A DNA stretch of 64,000 nt from Lineus longissimus (Eukaryota > Nemertea > Pilidiophora > Heteronemertea > Lineidae). The position numbers were made by a program, and so were the translations under genes. Location: the NCBI RefSeq assembly GCF_910592395.1, contig NC_088319.1, positions 14,074,001 through 14,138,000 of the forward strand. Direction: 5' to 3'. Positions 28,801 to 43,800 of the stretch are shown one piece after another. Position 1 is the first letter of the stretch, and each line of letters begins with the position of its first letter. The notes below the pieces were generated by a model. That model made no database searches, was not told the DNA's origin, and saw nothing but the letters and a program-made list of their open reading frames with translations.

Positions 28801-31800
28801 AAATTGGCGGGCGCGGCCATCTTCTCGGTAGGAGGGAAGGAGGAAGGCGACACAACAAGTCACCTGAAATGAGTCATTACACAACTCAGATCTCTATCTT
28901 AGCATGATAAAGAGAATGGACCATCACATTCAACAGAGGACTCCACCTTTCACCTTTTGACTATGCAGACTGCAAACATGGAAAGATCATGAAAAAAACC
29001 TGTGAAAAAAGGTCTTGTTTGTTCCATGAGACCGAGTTGGACACCTCGAAGCTACATCTGCACCACTGTATTTTCAAACATAGCTCTCTTGATCATAAAT
29101 GTCTCCCTACCCTGTCATTCTGTTGTGTGATATTGACATGTAATGGATCCATAAAGAGAGGCAGCTGAGTTGACACTCGCTTTGTTTTGCCTTCCTTCTC
29201 CATCCAACCTGGGTTGTTCGCATCAGCTAGAAAGTGGAAAGCAGAACCATGACATTTTCTTCTTCATTTTCTGTAACGTCTGCATTGAGATAGTAGTGTA
29301 CATTACTATGAAGTTTCTACACATGAGAATCATGATGTAATCTCCAGGAGGGTTGTCAAACTACTCTGAGCTAGCTTACTGGCTGGTTGGACACTTTAGT
29401 TTACACCAGTTGGGTCTGTGTCCGAATTTAGCGAAACTGGCAGAGCAGCATATCTATGAATTTCTGTTGAGGTAAAAACAAACCCCTGCAGCTGGTTGGT
29501 CTATGACATATCTACAGATACCTACATGCTGCCAACTGGGCTGTCCTCAAATCCGCCAGCCAGCTCTGTTTGGCTTCAGGAGTTCCCATTTGTATGTGGA
29601 GACGCTCTTTATGACCCGACCTGAAATCACAGCATTATGACAGGAGCAGACGTCAAGAGGAACATGTTTATGTAGTCAGAACACCGAGTGCACCTCATAC
29701 CAGACGACCCCATCAGCAGGGCACAATGTTGAAGTTTGGATAGCAGCATAGCAAAGGACTATGAAATACTGGTAGTCAGGGCCTTTCTCCTATCACAAAT
29801 ACAAGGTCAGGTTTTTCAAACACCTTTGATGCACAATACAATCTCTGATCTTATTGACAAAGATTTATCTTCTTTGGTTTGCAACAAGCTGTTTAAACGA
29901 ACTTACTTTGATCTGAAGACCAGCTGTAAGGCTGAACTGTCCATAGTTTTCAAATGATCATCCAACCGCTGGATTTCAACTTGGATTTCTCTTGACATGT
30001 CCTGGAGAAGTTCTTCGTTTAGTTTCTGAAATTGATAAATAATAGAAGTTTTTCTTCTTCTGAGGTGAAATCAACAACCAAAGCATGGGGGTGACATATA
30101 CCATTTGATTGCGAAACCAAAAGAGATGTTGTAATGCTCGGGAAGTCATGGTCCCCCAGGCCTGTCGGGCTGCTTTAGCAGCCACTAGTGGGGTTCATAT
30201 AAGTTTCATACCACTGTAATGACCCACAGAGTTCAAAGGGTTAACAGATGGAGGTGGAGGATCTCAATAATCTGTTAGGAACATGGATCAAGATCTGTAA
30301 GAGTTACAAACGACTCTCAACACTCATGATGATAACAATTTCCATCCACATCTTTACTTGGCCCATGAAAGTACTCGCCTCATATGAACACTTGAGAGAT
30401 GAGACCAGTGACGACATCTGGCTAATGATAGTGAAATCATGCAGAAGGTTGTCCAACTCGTGGTAGAGTTCATCCGAGCCCTTATCTGGCCGATCTAAAA
30501 GTCAGCAAAACAAGTTATTGTGAGAAAACTACATGACACAACATATCCTTGCTGAGTAAAACTAAGGTGACATTTATCCGGTCACACTGCTTTCATCGGG
30601 ACCGAAACTTGTCCCCCTTGGGTGCGTTTACACATAAGCCATATAGTCACGTGACGTAGCCTCGATTATCCATGCGCCTATTAAAAAACGTCTTCCGGAG
30701 TAGCTGGACTCATACACCTGGAGTCAGTGTGTACTTCAGTTGGTCTAATTGTATTTACCCTTCATTACCTCAGAATGGGGTGACACTATGATAAACAGGG
30801 TTTTTTCACACAGCATAAGAAAAGATCAGAAAGAAGGGAGACGCAACCTCGTGAACTGAGATAAGAGCAAAATGATTCTTGAAGCTAGTAGTAGAATGTG
30901 TATTAAACATGTTTTATAAAGGAAAGGAATAAAGCAAAACATTCTGAAAGTAAAGGGGTTGATCATGATGCAAATTAACCCAAAAGTTTGATTAAATAGA
31001 AGGTAGTAAGAACAGTAATGACAGACACAAGACACAAGGCCTACATAACCATGACAAATGAATTTATTTTATAGTCAAAGGCCTTTAATAGAATTCCACT
31101 GCAAATTAACCACTTCAGCCAAGATACCATTACAACACCAAGAATAATTTCATTTTGTCAAGATCGGTGAATTTTTCAAGCATGCTTGATAATGGGGTTA
31201 GTGTGAAGAAATGTACTGTACCCATAGCCAATATAAATCTTCTGGCTTTTCCTGCAAATGGTACAGATAGATGGACCGAAAAAATTACAGGGACAATCTT
31301 CATAACAACATTGGCAAATTCTTAATATGCAACATGCAACAGGTTTACCTTATATACATTCATAAAGACATGTGTAAAGTAAAGACTCCAATAGATTACT
31401 TGCAGGACGTATTTTAGATGGCGGGTGGCATCAGAAGTGCAACAGGGCACATCGCTTGTGAGGTTTGAGTGAATAGTCCACTAAATGTCACAAGGGGCGT
31501 GGCTCTGTGACGATTTCTGACTCCGTCTGCCACTGAAGATTATCTCTCAGAATCAGTCTAGCTTGCAGAGGCTAATATAAACTTGTAAATAGGCCCTGGA
31601 CGGCAGCAAGATAACTCATTTAGAACATCAGTTAAGAATTCTGATCACCCAAAATCAATAATCGATCATTAACTTACTGGGTCTGACGGAGCATATGGTG
31701 ATTCTGCCGAGTTGACCTCTCACGCCGACCTTGGTATCTGGAGTGATGACGGTATCCTTAACGAGAACATTCTTAATCGGCACACTGAGTTTCAGGTGGT

Positions 31801-34800
31801 ATTTCTCAAATCTCCCCATGTCGGTTTCCCTGAACTGTACGCCAGCACAGAGCAGCGTGTCGTTCAGCATCACCAGGTGTCGTGGTTTGGATTTGATCAT
31901 ATTACCATTGTGGTTGTAAACCTGAAACGAATGGCAAAATTATAATAGAAATTTAAACCGATTGAAAAATCTTGAGGTTTTGGTGCACCTAAAAGTGGTT
32001 CTATTTCCGGACTATGTAAAATATTGGTGACAATTGCAATCCTCTGAAGAACTGTAGATAACAGTTGGAAAGGCACCTCTTCTGATAATCAATTCGTGTA
32101 TATTAACCAAGTTCAGTAAACTTGGTAAAATTTGTTTATTTGGGACATTTTTGTCTTACATAGGTCGTAAAACAGAAGGCAAAGCATGTTATTAGTATCA
32201 TGATACACAACTACTGTTTTTCGAGTCAAGCATAAGATGTTATATGTTCTTTAGCCTCATTTCTATGAGGTCACAGATCAAGCCTATACAGGTCATAGGC
32301 TTGATCATTGATCTCATAGACTGGATTTCACAGTATTATATTATATCACTGTATTATATTACATTTTATATTACATACACATCTGCATGACATTAGCTCT
32401 CTTTAGCAACTTAAACATTTTTCAAAAAACATTTATTATCCGCCAACAAAAGCTACAGAAAAGCAGGAGATAGTACATATAGTCCACTTTTAACTCTTTC
32501 ACTGCCCAACACATTTGTGACCTGCTCTACCAAAACTAGGCGCTTGTCGCATCTGAACTTGACAGGTTGATACGGACTTGTTGTTCATTTCCCTATTGTA
32601 GACCTTTTGTGAAATGTGACCAAATCAGTTTGTAATAGATTTCACAAAAGGTCTACAATAGGGAAATGAACAACAAGTCCGTATCAACCTGTCGAGTTCA
32701 GATGCGACAAGCGCCTAGTTTTGGTAGAGCGAGTCACATTTTGGAATGACTGCAAATTTAAACTTGTTCTTTAAAGAAACATTTTTTTAAATAGTAAAAC
32801 ACGCGGTGTCGTGACAGTACTGTAATCAGAATTCTGTAGCTAAGCAGGGCTCAACGGACTATCATTTGCTTACTAGTTGACACTTTGAGAGTCCTCTGGC
32901 AGTGAAAGAGTTCAAAAGGGTTTCAACCAGGAAAATGGCCACACCATCAGAGTAACATAAAACCACAGCAGAATGCAAGTCAAACCAAACCAAAAGGAAA
33001 ATGAATTGCAAAAATGTCAAACAATCAATCAAATAATCAATTAATCAATTGAATAAACCATCAGTCAATTGAATAATTGATCAATCAATTAAGTAATCAA
33101 TCGATCAAAATCGCTGATGGGACCACAGCAACAGAAGGGTGAAATGACATTCCCCACTTCTATTTAATACTGACCACTCATTAATCTCTTGTAATAGAAT
33201 TTCACTCTAAAATAGAATAAGCGTTTGAATTTTTTTGCTAAAGATACGCAAAAACCAAGCTGTAATAATCTAGAAGATGAATTAGAGCACTACAGTCAAC
33301 TAGAGAAACTGAAAATGTTAGGGTAGAAGATACAACCTGGTAACCTTTACTCTGGAGACGTTTTATCTGAGCGCCAGTGGTGGCCGCAGTAAGGCGCTAG
33401 AAAATAATGTGGGTAAAAATGATATAATCTGGGCGGATGAGTTGGTTTTGAATGAGAGACTTAATTGCCAAAAGGTGGCAGCACAGTAGTTATTAGCGGT
33501 CCAATCCAAAACAACTAAAAAAACAAATAGAAATATGTCGAAATTTGGTTAGTAAACAATAGCATTGTACAATGTGTACGCCAGGCCTATTGGCAATTGA
33601 CTGACTTCTTTTAATAAAGATGAGGGTAAGTTTGGAAAATATCCATGTAACATACGATTTCTGACGATTTACATGTAGTCATTCAGTCACCAATAAACGG
33701 ATATATACCTATTCACACTCTTACCAGGAATTGATAACACTTAGAATGTGGAAGCAGAACTATTATGATAAAATAGTATTTCAATGAGATCCTAAAACTT
33801 CTCTTTGGTACTTTGACGATATGCCCTGTATTTCCTTGGGTATCCCTTTGTTCATCTTGATTATATCTCAATTTAGTTAATAATATGATAACAGTCTGAG
33901 TTAAGAAACTGTCTGTTTAAAGTAAAGAAGCTTTTGGACATTTTAGGTTCCAATCTCTTAGTCTATCAATTCTGGCTATTACTTAAAAGCAGTTAAAGCT
34001 AAAAGAAACATGAAGTTAACATGCAGCGAACTTGAGAGGGAATTTCTTGGCCCCATATACCCTGAGAAGATGAAATAAATGCAATGACCAATGTTAGTTT
34101 TGTGCACCACTGACCACAGTTACTGTGTCCTCGAATACCAGAGTCATTCTCATACACATATTCTCATACACATAAGCTCTATCATAAGTGACAGAACTTA
34201 CTGCGGAGTGGAGCATGAAGAAGGACCGAACCACTGTCTTTACATGAAATTATTCCACTTAGTATTTTATCACCTGGTTATTTTCCAAAGTACTCAATTC
34301 GTCAAGTTAATCATTGTATTTATTGTATTTGTGGATTCGAGATTACCCCTCAAGATACATTCTCAAATCTAAAAGCTGCAAAGTAACATATACACAGAGC
34401 ATTAAACAATGTCAATATGACTTTCAATCAGTCGGGACAAACATCTTCAAATTGGACATTCTGCACGACAACTGACTATAACTTACACGATAAGCCTCGC
34501 AAAGACCTGAAAGTCATAAACTGTAGTTAGAAAATAGAAGGGTAGATTTCATCAAAGCTTCCTAACAATTCTGCCAGGGGCGCAAATACTCATATCTCTT
34601 CAAGGCTCATTAATAGTAGGTCAACAAATCAAAACTAATCACCCCTGCAAAATCTGCTCTATTATTATAATCGTCTTATGATGATGATGATGATGATGAT
34701 AATGCTAACAAATATGGTACGGAGATGATGACGACAGGACTAAAATTGGGTTGCCAGGGTGGTGTAGTGGCTTGGGTTTCTGATGAGCGGTCTTGAGATC

Positions 34801-37800
34801 CCTGGTTCAAGCCCCACTGCGGGCGTGAGACCCTTACGCCGACGTTTCTTAACTCATTAAGAAGAAAATTTCACCTACCGATTCCACAACATCATCCTCT
34901 CGTATCAAGTGCGGTTCTGCATCGGAGGTTTTCTGGACCAGTTTGACATTCAGGTTGCTGAAGACCAGTTTGGCTGCATGGCACTGTTCACTGTCACGCT
35001 TCCTATCGTTAAGTTTGTGCGCTAAGTTCTCTAGTTCGGTCAGGGCGAGTTGAAGGGCCAGGCGGTCATGGTGGTCCTTGCTGGTGTGCTTCAGTAGATC
35101 CTAGGAGAGTATAAGGTATTGGCTTTCAGATTGCTAGTTTGTCCATTCTATGTCCATTTGCCACTGCGAACACTGCCGTCAGGCCTCGTATAAAGTGGAA
35201 ATTTTTGTAATGGATGAATAGCTACAAATGTACACAACCTGGTCATGATGCACTACTTTCAGTGAATTTGTGTTTTTTACCAGGAGAAGCATGGCTCTAC
35301 TTATGACGAAAGTTGAAGTAAAACTCCAATCCATTTCCTAGTAGTGGCTGACGAGGACCGTAAAAACAAATTTCATTGGCCTCAAGTTGAAGTAAACAAA
35401 TTTCCTACCTGTAACAATAGAATGAACTGTGGGAAGCGCTGGACTGGTTTAACCATCAAACCAAATATGGACAGCTTGTCAGCGCTTGACGTCTGCTTTT
35501 GCTGAAAGAAACAAAACATTGAAATCATGACTTAGCTATGGGAACTTAAATTACTAAACGAAACGGTATAGACAAAACCAAAGTTGCCAGATCTAGCTAC
35601 AATCAGCGCAAATCTGGTTATTTTCTACAAACAGATCCTCCATCTTGTCGTCGCATTGCCAAGCGGTTACATCACCTTTTAATGTCGCATTGAGATGCAA
35701 CAATTGCGGCCAATACTCAAAGGCAAATCGGAGCTAGCACAGCGTCCTGGATGTGCGCAAGATATGCCAGCTTGGCATTTGTTTGATTAAGTGTGATAAA
35801 ATGTTTTAGAAAGTGCAACTAATACTTTGAAAACAGGACTTTTTTTGATACATGGAGTGAATTTCATCAGTGAATATATGACATGACAAAAGAAATAGAG
35901 AGACTTACAAGAATAAATAAAGTCTTTTAGACCATTCTAAAACACCTCAGTTACAATGTTTCATTTCTATAATCGATTATGCATCAGCCTCGTTCTGACC
36001 ACAGAGGTACGGGCGAGACAACCAGAACCTCTTGGGTTGGCATGAAATGTATCCAAAGCCGATTTTCATTGGATTATGCCTAAAATATATCAAGTTTGAG
36101 GTGTTTTAGAATAGAAATTGATACCTCACTGTTGTATTAGTTGTCTCACCAAACACCAGGTGGAGCTGTCATTTCGCTAATAACCTCGAATGCCACCTTG
36201 GTTTGGGCCCAAATTGGTGAGACGACAAACACATTCAGTTCTGTATCAAATCCTTTTAAGAAGTGACAAGATACAGAGACTATAACTCCTACCTCTTCTT
36301 TGAGCTCTTGAGAAACCTAAGTTAGACAGAATTCCATTTTCAAGTATACATCTTCTTAATTCAAATAAAGAATTCTTAGACCAGCAGCTGAATTCAGCGA
36401 AAACCTTTGAACGGATTGTGACATAAACATGTGACACCATTGCAGGGACATCAACATTCTCCCCAAAAGTCAAAATTATGAACCCCTATCATGACTATCC
36501 TAACTTCTCAACCTTCCAACGAACACAGCCTGACAATAAATGTACAATTTACTTCTAATTCTTGGTGTAATGGTATTTTTTCTGAGGTTTTCGAGGGGCT
36601 TGATAATTATAAGTACCCGCATGAATTCTGCAAAAGCTGGTTTCTGCTTGGCACAGTACTTAGCCAGATCCATTGCAACAGAGAAGTTGTTGACAAAGTC
36701 ACTGTAGACATCTAGAACCATGGACTTGGAGAACTGAAATGGTAAATGAATATTGAAATAACAAGAGATGACTTAGTTTTCATTATCTTCAGAAAGAGAA
36801 AACTTCAAGTGCGCCGTAAGCCAAATCCCAAAACCTGACCTTTTGTGTGAAAATTTCAGGGGCAGAGTAAAAAGCCTTTATCATAATGAATTATGTAGTC
36901 ACATTACAAAAGAAATTGTACATTTGTACGCAGTAGACTTACTGATGCAGTGAAACAGTCTCCAATCTTCTGCTCCTTGTCCCAATTCACCACCCGACCA
37001 GACAGCGCTATTTGGAACATTGTGTGACACTGCAAAATCTGCTTGACTTTGTAAAATATTGTACGAACTTTGACCCGGCTTATGATTGGTGGACTAGATT
37101 CCAATAGCGGCACTTGGTATTCCTGGAAAAGAGATTTGATGAACATTTATCATGTCACTCCATTTTTCTTCTAAACTATTTAGGAAGCGTAAATGTAGCT
37201 GGATGATGTTGTTACAGTAATACATCACCAGGTCAGATTTCCCACTCAAAAACTGAAAATAGCAAGTAAGTTGCACTTTTTTATTCCCAATCAAAGCAAG
37301 ATACCACAGATTCATCAAATCACAAACTGACATTGACAAGTTTGCTTGTATCAAGTATAGTCTTTTTCATAGATTAGATAAATCTGTACTTGCTTGTACA
37401 TGTATGGCAGGTCAGTACTGATGTACACAGGGTGTCGCAAACTAAAATGCTTTGTGTAAGTAGCATTCTTACCTTTACCAGCCGATGCAAAGACGCAACA
37501 TACGAGTTCTCACTATCGATGATGCAACCGACAATGTGACGTCTCTTGGTTTCTTCTGGCGTGAGATTGTCTGGGCACGGCGGTAGGGTGGGCGGGGGAT
37601 GTTTCTTCTCGTTCACGTTGAACTCTATATACATTTCATCATCATCGGATTCAGGCTCATCTCGGATTTGTCGGATTGTCTGACGGATTCGCACAAGCAT
37701 ACCAGATCCCTAAAATAGAAAACATCATAAGGTAAGATGGTACAATTCTAGTCCCGGTACAATTATAGCCTCAGCGTGCACTCATGTGTGCTACCAGCTC

Positions 37801-40800
37801 TTCTCAACACTGTAGGGGCTATAATTGTAGTTTGGCTTTCTTTGACAGCAAAAGTTTCTTCCAGGTTGCCTGGTTTCCTCCTACAGTCGATCACCCAAAT
37901 CTATTGTCTAAGGAGCCAATAATGTGCCAAGCTAGCTCACGTGTTCTCAACTATAAGGTAACACATCTAATGAAAAGTAAAAAGACATAGTGTTTCTTCC
38001 AATTTAAATGAAAACAGAATTGTGCAGCACCAGCGCTGCCCTTTTTCTTGATTCACCCTGTCCTAACATGCGCTGATTTTCAAAACCCCTGCCCTTCCCA
38101 AGTCCTGGAAGAAACCCGAAGATAAACTTCCTTACGGCCGATCCTGCACTACTTCTTCTTCTTTCCTTTTTGTCGACTTTCAAGGTGGCCTCTTTTTCCT
38201 CCTCATCAGAGAACGAGTCGAATTCAGTCGATCCCCACGTGTAGTCCTGATCGGAGTCAGAGTCGTGATATTCGATGACGGGGTCATAGGAGTCCTTCTC
38301 GGCTGTCATGCCTGCGAACAAGACTTCAGGTACAGAGAAGTTTAGTATTAGGCTGGTAAGCGAGAGGTAATAAGCTTTAGCAGTTTGACAGAAGGTACAG
38401 TAGAACCTTTTTATTGAGGACACCGTTGGGGCCCGACAAGTTCTGTCCTTGATAGAGAGGAGTATCGATTAGAGAGGTCAAATTGAATGGAAACCAATTG
38501 GGGTCCAAAACATATGTCCTTAATAGTGAGGGTGACCTTGATAGAGAGGTGTGGGCGAGGAGTTGTAATCACTGGCCCCTGGTACTCACTTTCAAAATTT
38601 CATGGTCAATTTCAAAGATTTTTTGATCCACGCCTGAAATACCTACTTGATGGGTCTTGATAAATTGGCTCATCGTCTCCATAATCGATCTTTGAAGGTC
38701 GGACAAGGTCAGTGATCTCTGCTGGGGGTGCGTCACGAACTCGATTAGCATCATCATACAGAACATACGCAGGTGACTCTCCTGTTGGTTTGACTAGTTG
38801 TTCTGTAAAATAAACAAAATGTTTGTCATGGTGATATTGTTTCGAACGCAAGAGTCACTTTAGCGAAAAAATCAGAAGTGTTGGCAATTACTCTGAGTGG
38901 GCTAGCAACTGACACGGGTTCAGATGAAATTTGGTTTAGACCAAGGATTTCAAAGGGTTCAATCTCTGTAAGTCACTGTAGACCAGACATTTTGGGGCAA
39001 GGGCAAGAGACCTGGACTGAGCTGTTTAAAACAGCACTCCAAGAGGACTCTCAGTGTTGAATTTATCATGACCAAACCCCACCAAGTCTACTAAGATATC
39101 GCCATAGAAAAAAATACCAAGTTAGTGACTGTGACACCTTAACTGCTTTGAACAACTGGACCCTCACTGAGCTACACTTTGATTAGATCAAGAATAAATG
39201 AAGACTTGGCTTTACTTGTTCTTGATAAGATGTGTCCGTATTGGATAAAAAACACGTCCAAAACTATCACTGTCTCTGCGTTCGATGCAAATGTGATTAC
39301 TTCCTGGACTAATTGTATGATATCAACTTCTCAGAGCATTCATGCAGCGGTAGTGTCCAACGAAATGATGTTAGTTCCATGCAACCTTACCATAACATAG
39401 TCTAGTAATTAGAATCCTGCATCATATTGCAATGAGTCAAAAACCGGTTCCCTAATCCAAGCAAACCTCTTTCAAATCATTTTTTAAAGTCCCAAATCCA
39501 ATATATCATCCACCATGGCTTAAACATGTAAAATAGTACACCAAACGTGTCAATCATCAACAAACAAGACAAGTATACATACAGAAAATCATGATCTCTG
39601 ACTAATTAGGTTAGGTACGTATCACTTGACATTACTGATCGTCCCAGATTACAACTTATCAAAATGTCAATACCACATCTCAACCAATCATATGATGGAC
39701 AGCCGAAAAGATTTGTACGAAAGATTACCAGAAATGAAAGTCTCAGATTTCAGTGATTTCCTTAGAGGAAACGAAAGTGACTTCCTCCGATTTTCGGAAC
39801 AGAAACGAAACCAGTGTCTCGTCACTTTTAAAACTGACATAAACAAGGTGCTAGTTTTAAGAATCAAAATTGACGATCCAGAGGCCATTTTCGTCATGAG
39901 AAAGGGACAAAAATTTGATGCAGTCGTGGCTCAGTTGTGTGCTGTTAAAGGTTGACTCCTATATTTGATTTTGATACCTATAAAGCTTGCACCAACTGCA
40001 GACACCTACCACTAGACCGTCTCTCATTCAGAAAGTTAACACTGATATACTCCTCTTGAGCCTTTTCGATGGTCTCCTCAAGGGCCTTGCCAACTTTTCG
40101 AATATGATCCAAAAATCGTGAATAAGTCGCATTCCGATGCATGGTACCACCGCGAGGCAAGTCAGGTTCTTCATTTTCATCGATAGTTGGCGGGATGTCG
40201 TAGATTGCGGAGGCGTCGCCCACCTGGTGCCTGTTTTTCGTTTCTTTTTCTCCGATTGATGGGATGTTATCATAGATAGGCTCCATTTTCGAACTTATCA
40301 CTGATTTTGATTTCGATCATTCACAACTAATTTCACAATTTTCACAAAGTAAGTACTATGTACACATTGTGACACACTGACTTGTAATCCTGGGAAATTC
40401 ACTTAACTGCAATGTACATTTCCTTGGTAATGGGTAATAGTGTTGACTTTAAACTTAATGAGATGCAGTTAGGGACAGCATAGTTACACTTTATCCACAA
40501 AAGTACTCTCCAAATGAATAATAGGGATCACAACCTTGATCAACCTTGCATGTCACAGCATCAAATCCCAACAAATGGCATTAAAAATCCTCTGGAATTG
40601 GGACGAGATTCATGGACATCTCCAATATTCCATATAGTTGTGGAACATTCTAAGCACATCAGTGTACCAAAACCAGTCTGTGCCAGTAGCACCTCACGAG
40701 AACAACCCAAAATCCTGATGAAATGTCAACACTTCCATGTACACTGTACCACACAAAGAAGAAACAGTTCCGAAAACCTGTAGCAAATATTCCATTTGGA

Positions 40801-43800
40801 GAAACCTCAGCCTAGTTAGCCAGAGCTTTGTATGTATTGCCTGTACATGTCGTGTACATAACATAAAGACGAATCAGGCAAATTCCACCTGAGATCTATC
40901 GCCAAATTTTTGTCAACTCAAGTTTGACAGATACTTGCAGACCTTACGTCTTTCCTAAAACACACAGAGTATTGCAAAAGGGAGGATTTTTAAGATGAAA
41001 CAGACTGCAGGGACCCTCTTGAACAATCCACTCGTTACCACCTGGCATGGCGGAATACATGGGTTATAGGTAATTTTAATTAGTCTCCCAGTAGGAACGA
41101 ATAACGGAATAACAGTTGTGAAATATCGGGTCTGAAAGTTTGAGTAATTTGAGCACCTCTCGCCTTCCTACTTGATCATTGATTACCAATGTATTTGTAC
41201 GTAAAACAATCGGGTGAAGGCATGAAAATGAGAGATGCCTGGTGGCGAAGCTGAGCTAAAAGACGTCTGCTCTGGTGAAGACCTGTCAAAAAGGTCAAAA
41301 AGGACAAAAAGTACAGAGAGATGAACTCTTCTATCGTTTTTGCGGTCCGAGGAATTGAGCAAATGATAGAGGAGGTATTTTCAGGTGAGTATAGAGGAGA
41401 AAACACCAAGCTCATTAGTCAACTCACCTTTTGAGTAATATGTATGGTATGGCGACAGAGGCGAATGATCTCCATTTCTCTTAACATCACTCTCGAGGGT
41501 GTAGACTGACGGCACACCATCTTGCGGCATACTCTGACGCCTCTGGAGTGCGTCATGCAACTGGTTCATAAATTGCGGCCCATCAGTCATCCCTGGTGCC
41601 GGTGAGACCGAACCATCATAAGAGTCAACATCCGACCGCTGGGCATACCCAACAGACGAAAATGACACCGTTCCGTAAATCCCACTACTTGGTTGACCCT
41701 GCCCAAGACTCATTCGCCTAAACTGGTCAGACTCTTCAAAATTGTCGACCATGTCTTTCACATTTGATGGCCGTCTACCAAAAGGTTCATGTCCGTTGGC
41801 ACCGCCAGTGTCATCTAGGCCAGCATTGAGCAAAGTATCATCATATAAATCGTCCTGGTCGCCTGATTCTGTCGATTCTATTGATACAATCGAACTATCA
41901 TAATCAGACGTCATGTCTTTCCTCCATCCTTGCCAACTGTACTGATCATCAGACGGTTTGCTCATGCCAGCATTCTGACCCTGTCCCCAGCCATTTCTTT
42001 GCTTGGCTCCTCCATTTAGAGAGTTCCCATACACGAAATCAGTGCCGCCTGTTTCAATGGAAGCCTCGGGTATGGTTGGAAGGTCTTCTTCTTCCGCGAT
42101 GGGAAGTTCATGGGATTTTCGGCGGATGATTTGTGGCCTACCCTGGAGTGAAAAGATAAAAGACATCATTGTAAGAGTAAGATCAACATGCAAATGTGTT
42201 ATGTTTACAACTCCTTTAAGAATCTTTTGACAAAGGTTCCGGTAAATCGTTTGAGGCCTGTCACTGGTATACTTATTTCAATCACCACAGCGCTGACTAT
42301 GTGAGTAGCCCCAAATCTGACAATTTAATCACAACTGATTGCAGACAAGCAGGATTGATGGAAAATTGAAGTGTGCATTTATTTATCCAGACAGCTATAA
42401 TTACACGTGGCTGATTACAAATGAATCATTATTTCATACGTAAATTGCATGATCTATATTGATAGAAACCTCTACAAATTGGAAAAAAAGGATTTTCCAT
42501 ATTCATTGACATCGATATCAATCATGACAATGATAGCATGTATGTTCTAAATTGACCTCGACACAGAAATCAAACTTGACAAGCCTGATGCAGTGCCTCA
42601 GAAGGTCAGGCAAGGATTTACAGAAAGGCAAGTAAGTTGTCTCCAAATTGGGCAACAAACCCTCAAAAGAGGAGATAGGTAGGGGAGTTTCACGGAGATA
42701 GCTACAAAATAATGCGCTCTACCTCAATTAATTTTAATGATTTTCACCTGGTTTTAGAACATAGACAGAGCAATTTAGGAAATTATCACTGAAATCAACA
42801 AGAACTTGACCAGATAAACGCTTGCATGAAAAGATATTGCATCTTTAATAGTTTTCATCATCCACACAACAGACATTGACAGACAAATATACGCATTTTT
42901 CGACAATGTGTCCATCGTGAGCTTTAGAGACCCATAAAAGAGGGGAATTAGGTTACAACGTCCTTCAGGATAAATTAGTTGCCGCCAAATTGTCAAATTA
43001 TAATTTTTCGTCAAATGATGCTCTCGTCTTCAATCAGAATCATATTTCCAGAGAAATAATTACAAATTAAAATAACCATGGATTTTAAGCTCTGTGTTCT
43101 AACGACTAATGTTACTGATGGCATTCTAAACAACAAGTTCCAGTAACAGCATTATCATTGTTACAGTGCTTGTAGGTTAAATATTAGTCAAGTAAAAATC
43201 ATTCACAAAAATAGTTAGATGAGCAAATTGCTGCTGAAACATTAAGACATTTTTCCAAATGATTTCCATGTTCCATGAGAATTAACACAGTAACAATTTA
43301 TACTGGATAAAGATGATCCAAAGGGCTGAGGTCATGCAGTGGAAACATCAGCACCTGTCACCTGAGGTCTCGGGTTAGATTCCCGGGCGGTATACATCAA
43401 TGTGATCGAGAGGTCAACTTTTTTTGACCGCATAGGTTTCCTCCTCCTAAAGCGCCAAATTTATCAATAGACCTAATATTGTCCAAGTTGTTGCTCGGTG
43501 AGCTCTCAATTCAATGGATACTTCAATGACAGAAATGATACGGAGGAAGAGATTTCATAGACTCAATGACAACAAGCTGAACATCAGGATGGTTGTCAAA
43601 ATATTACATATGTGGGTTGGAACTTGTTATAAAGGAACTACAGGTACAGGGACTAAAGGTATTCTAATCTATTTGCTGATTGAAAACATTAAGTAGAGTG
43701 CTACCAGTACACCGTTTGGAGCTAACATTGTTGTGGGTAAGGGCAAAGTCTGTGCCAAGAACACAGCGTGAGCACATTCATCCACTAATAGTGCTCCCCT

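Noticed and set aside
33340-33400. A possible small extra ARHGEF10 exon ending in [10 protein letters not shown]
   Set aside because: Exons 34879 and 31921 already join in phase 0 and reproduce the human DDVIETVYN alignment without it. At most a rare alternative exon.
34748-34855. A functional tRNA gene
   Set aside because: The A- and B-boxes are clear, but the acceptor and anticodon stems do not pair and the sequence is shared with another locus, as for a SINE.
39626-39955. A 109-codon plus-strand ORF inside an ARHGEF10 intron
   Set aside because: No recognisable domain, no splice support, and it is antisense to a gene intron. I could not support it as a gene.
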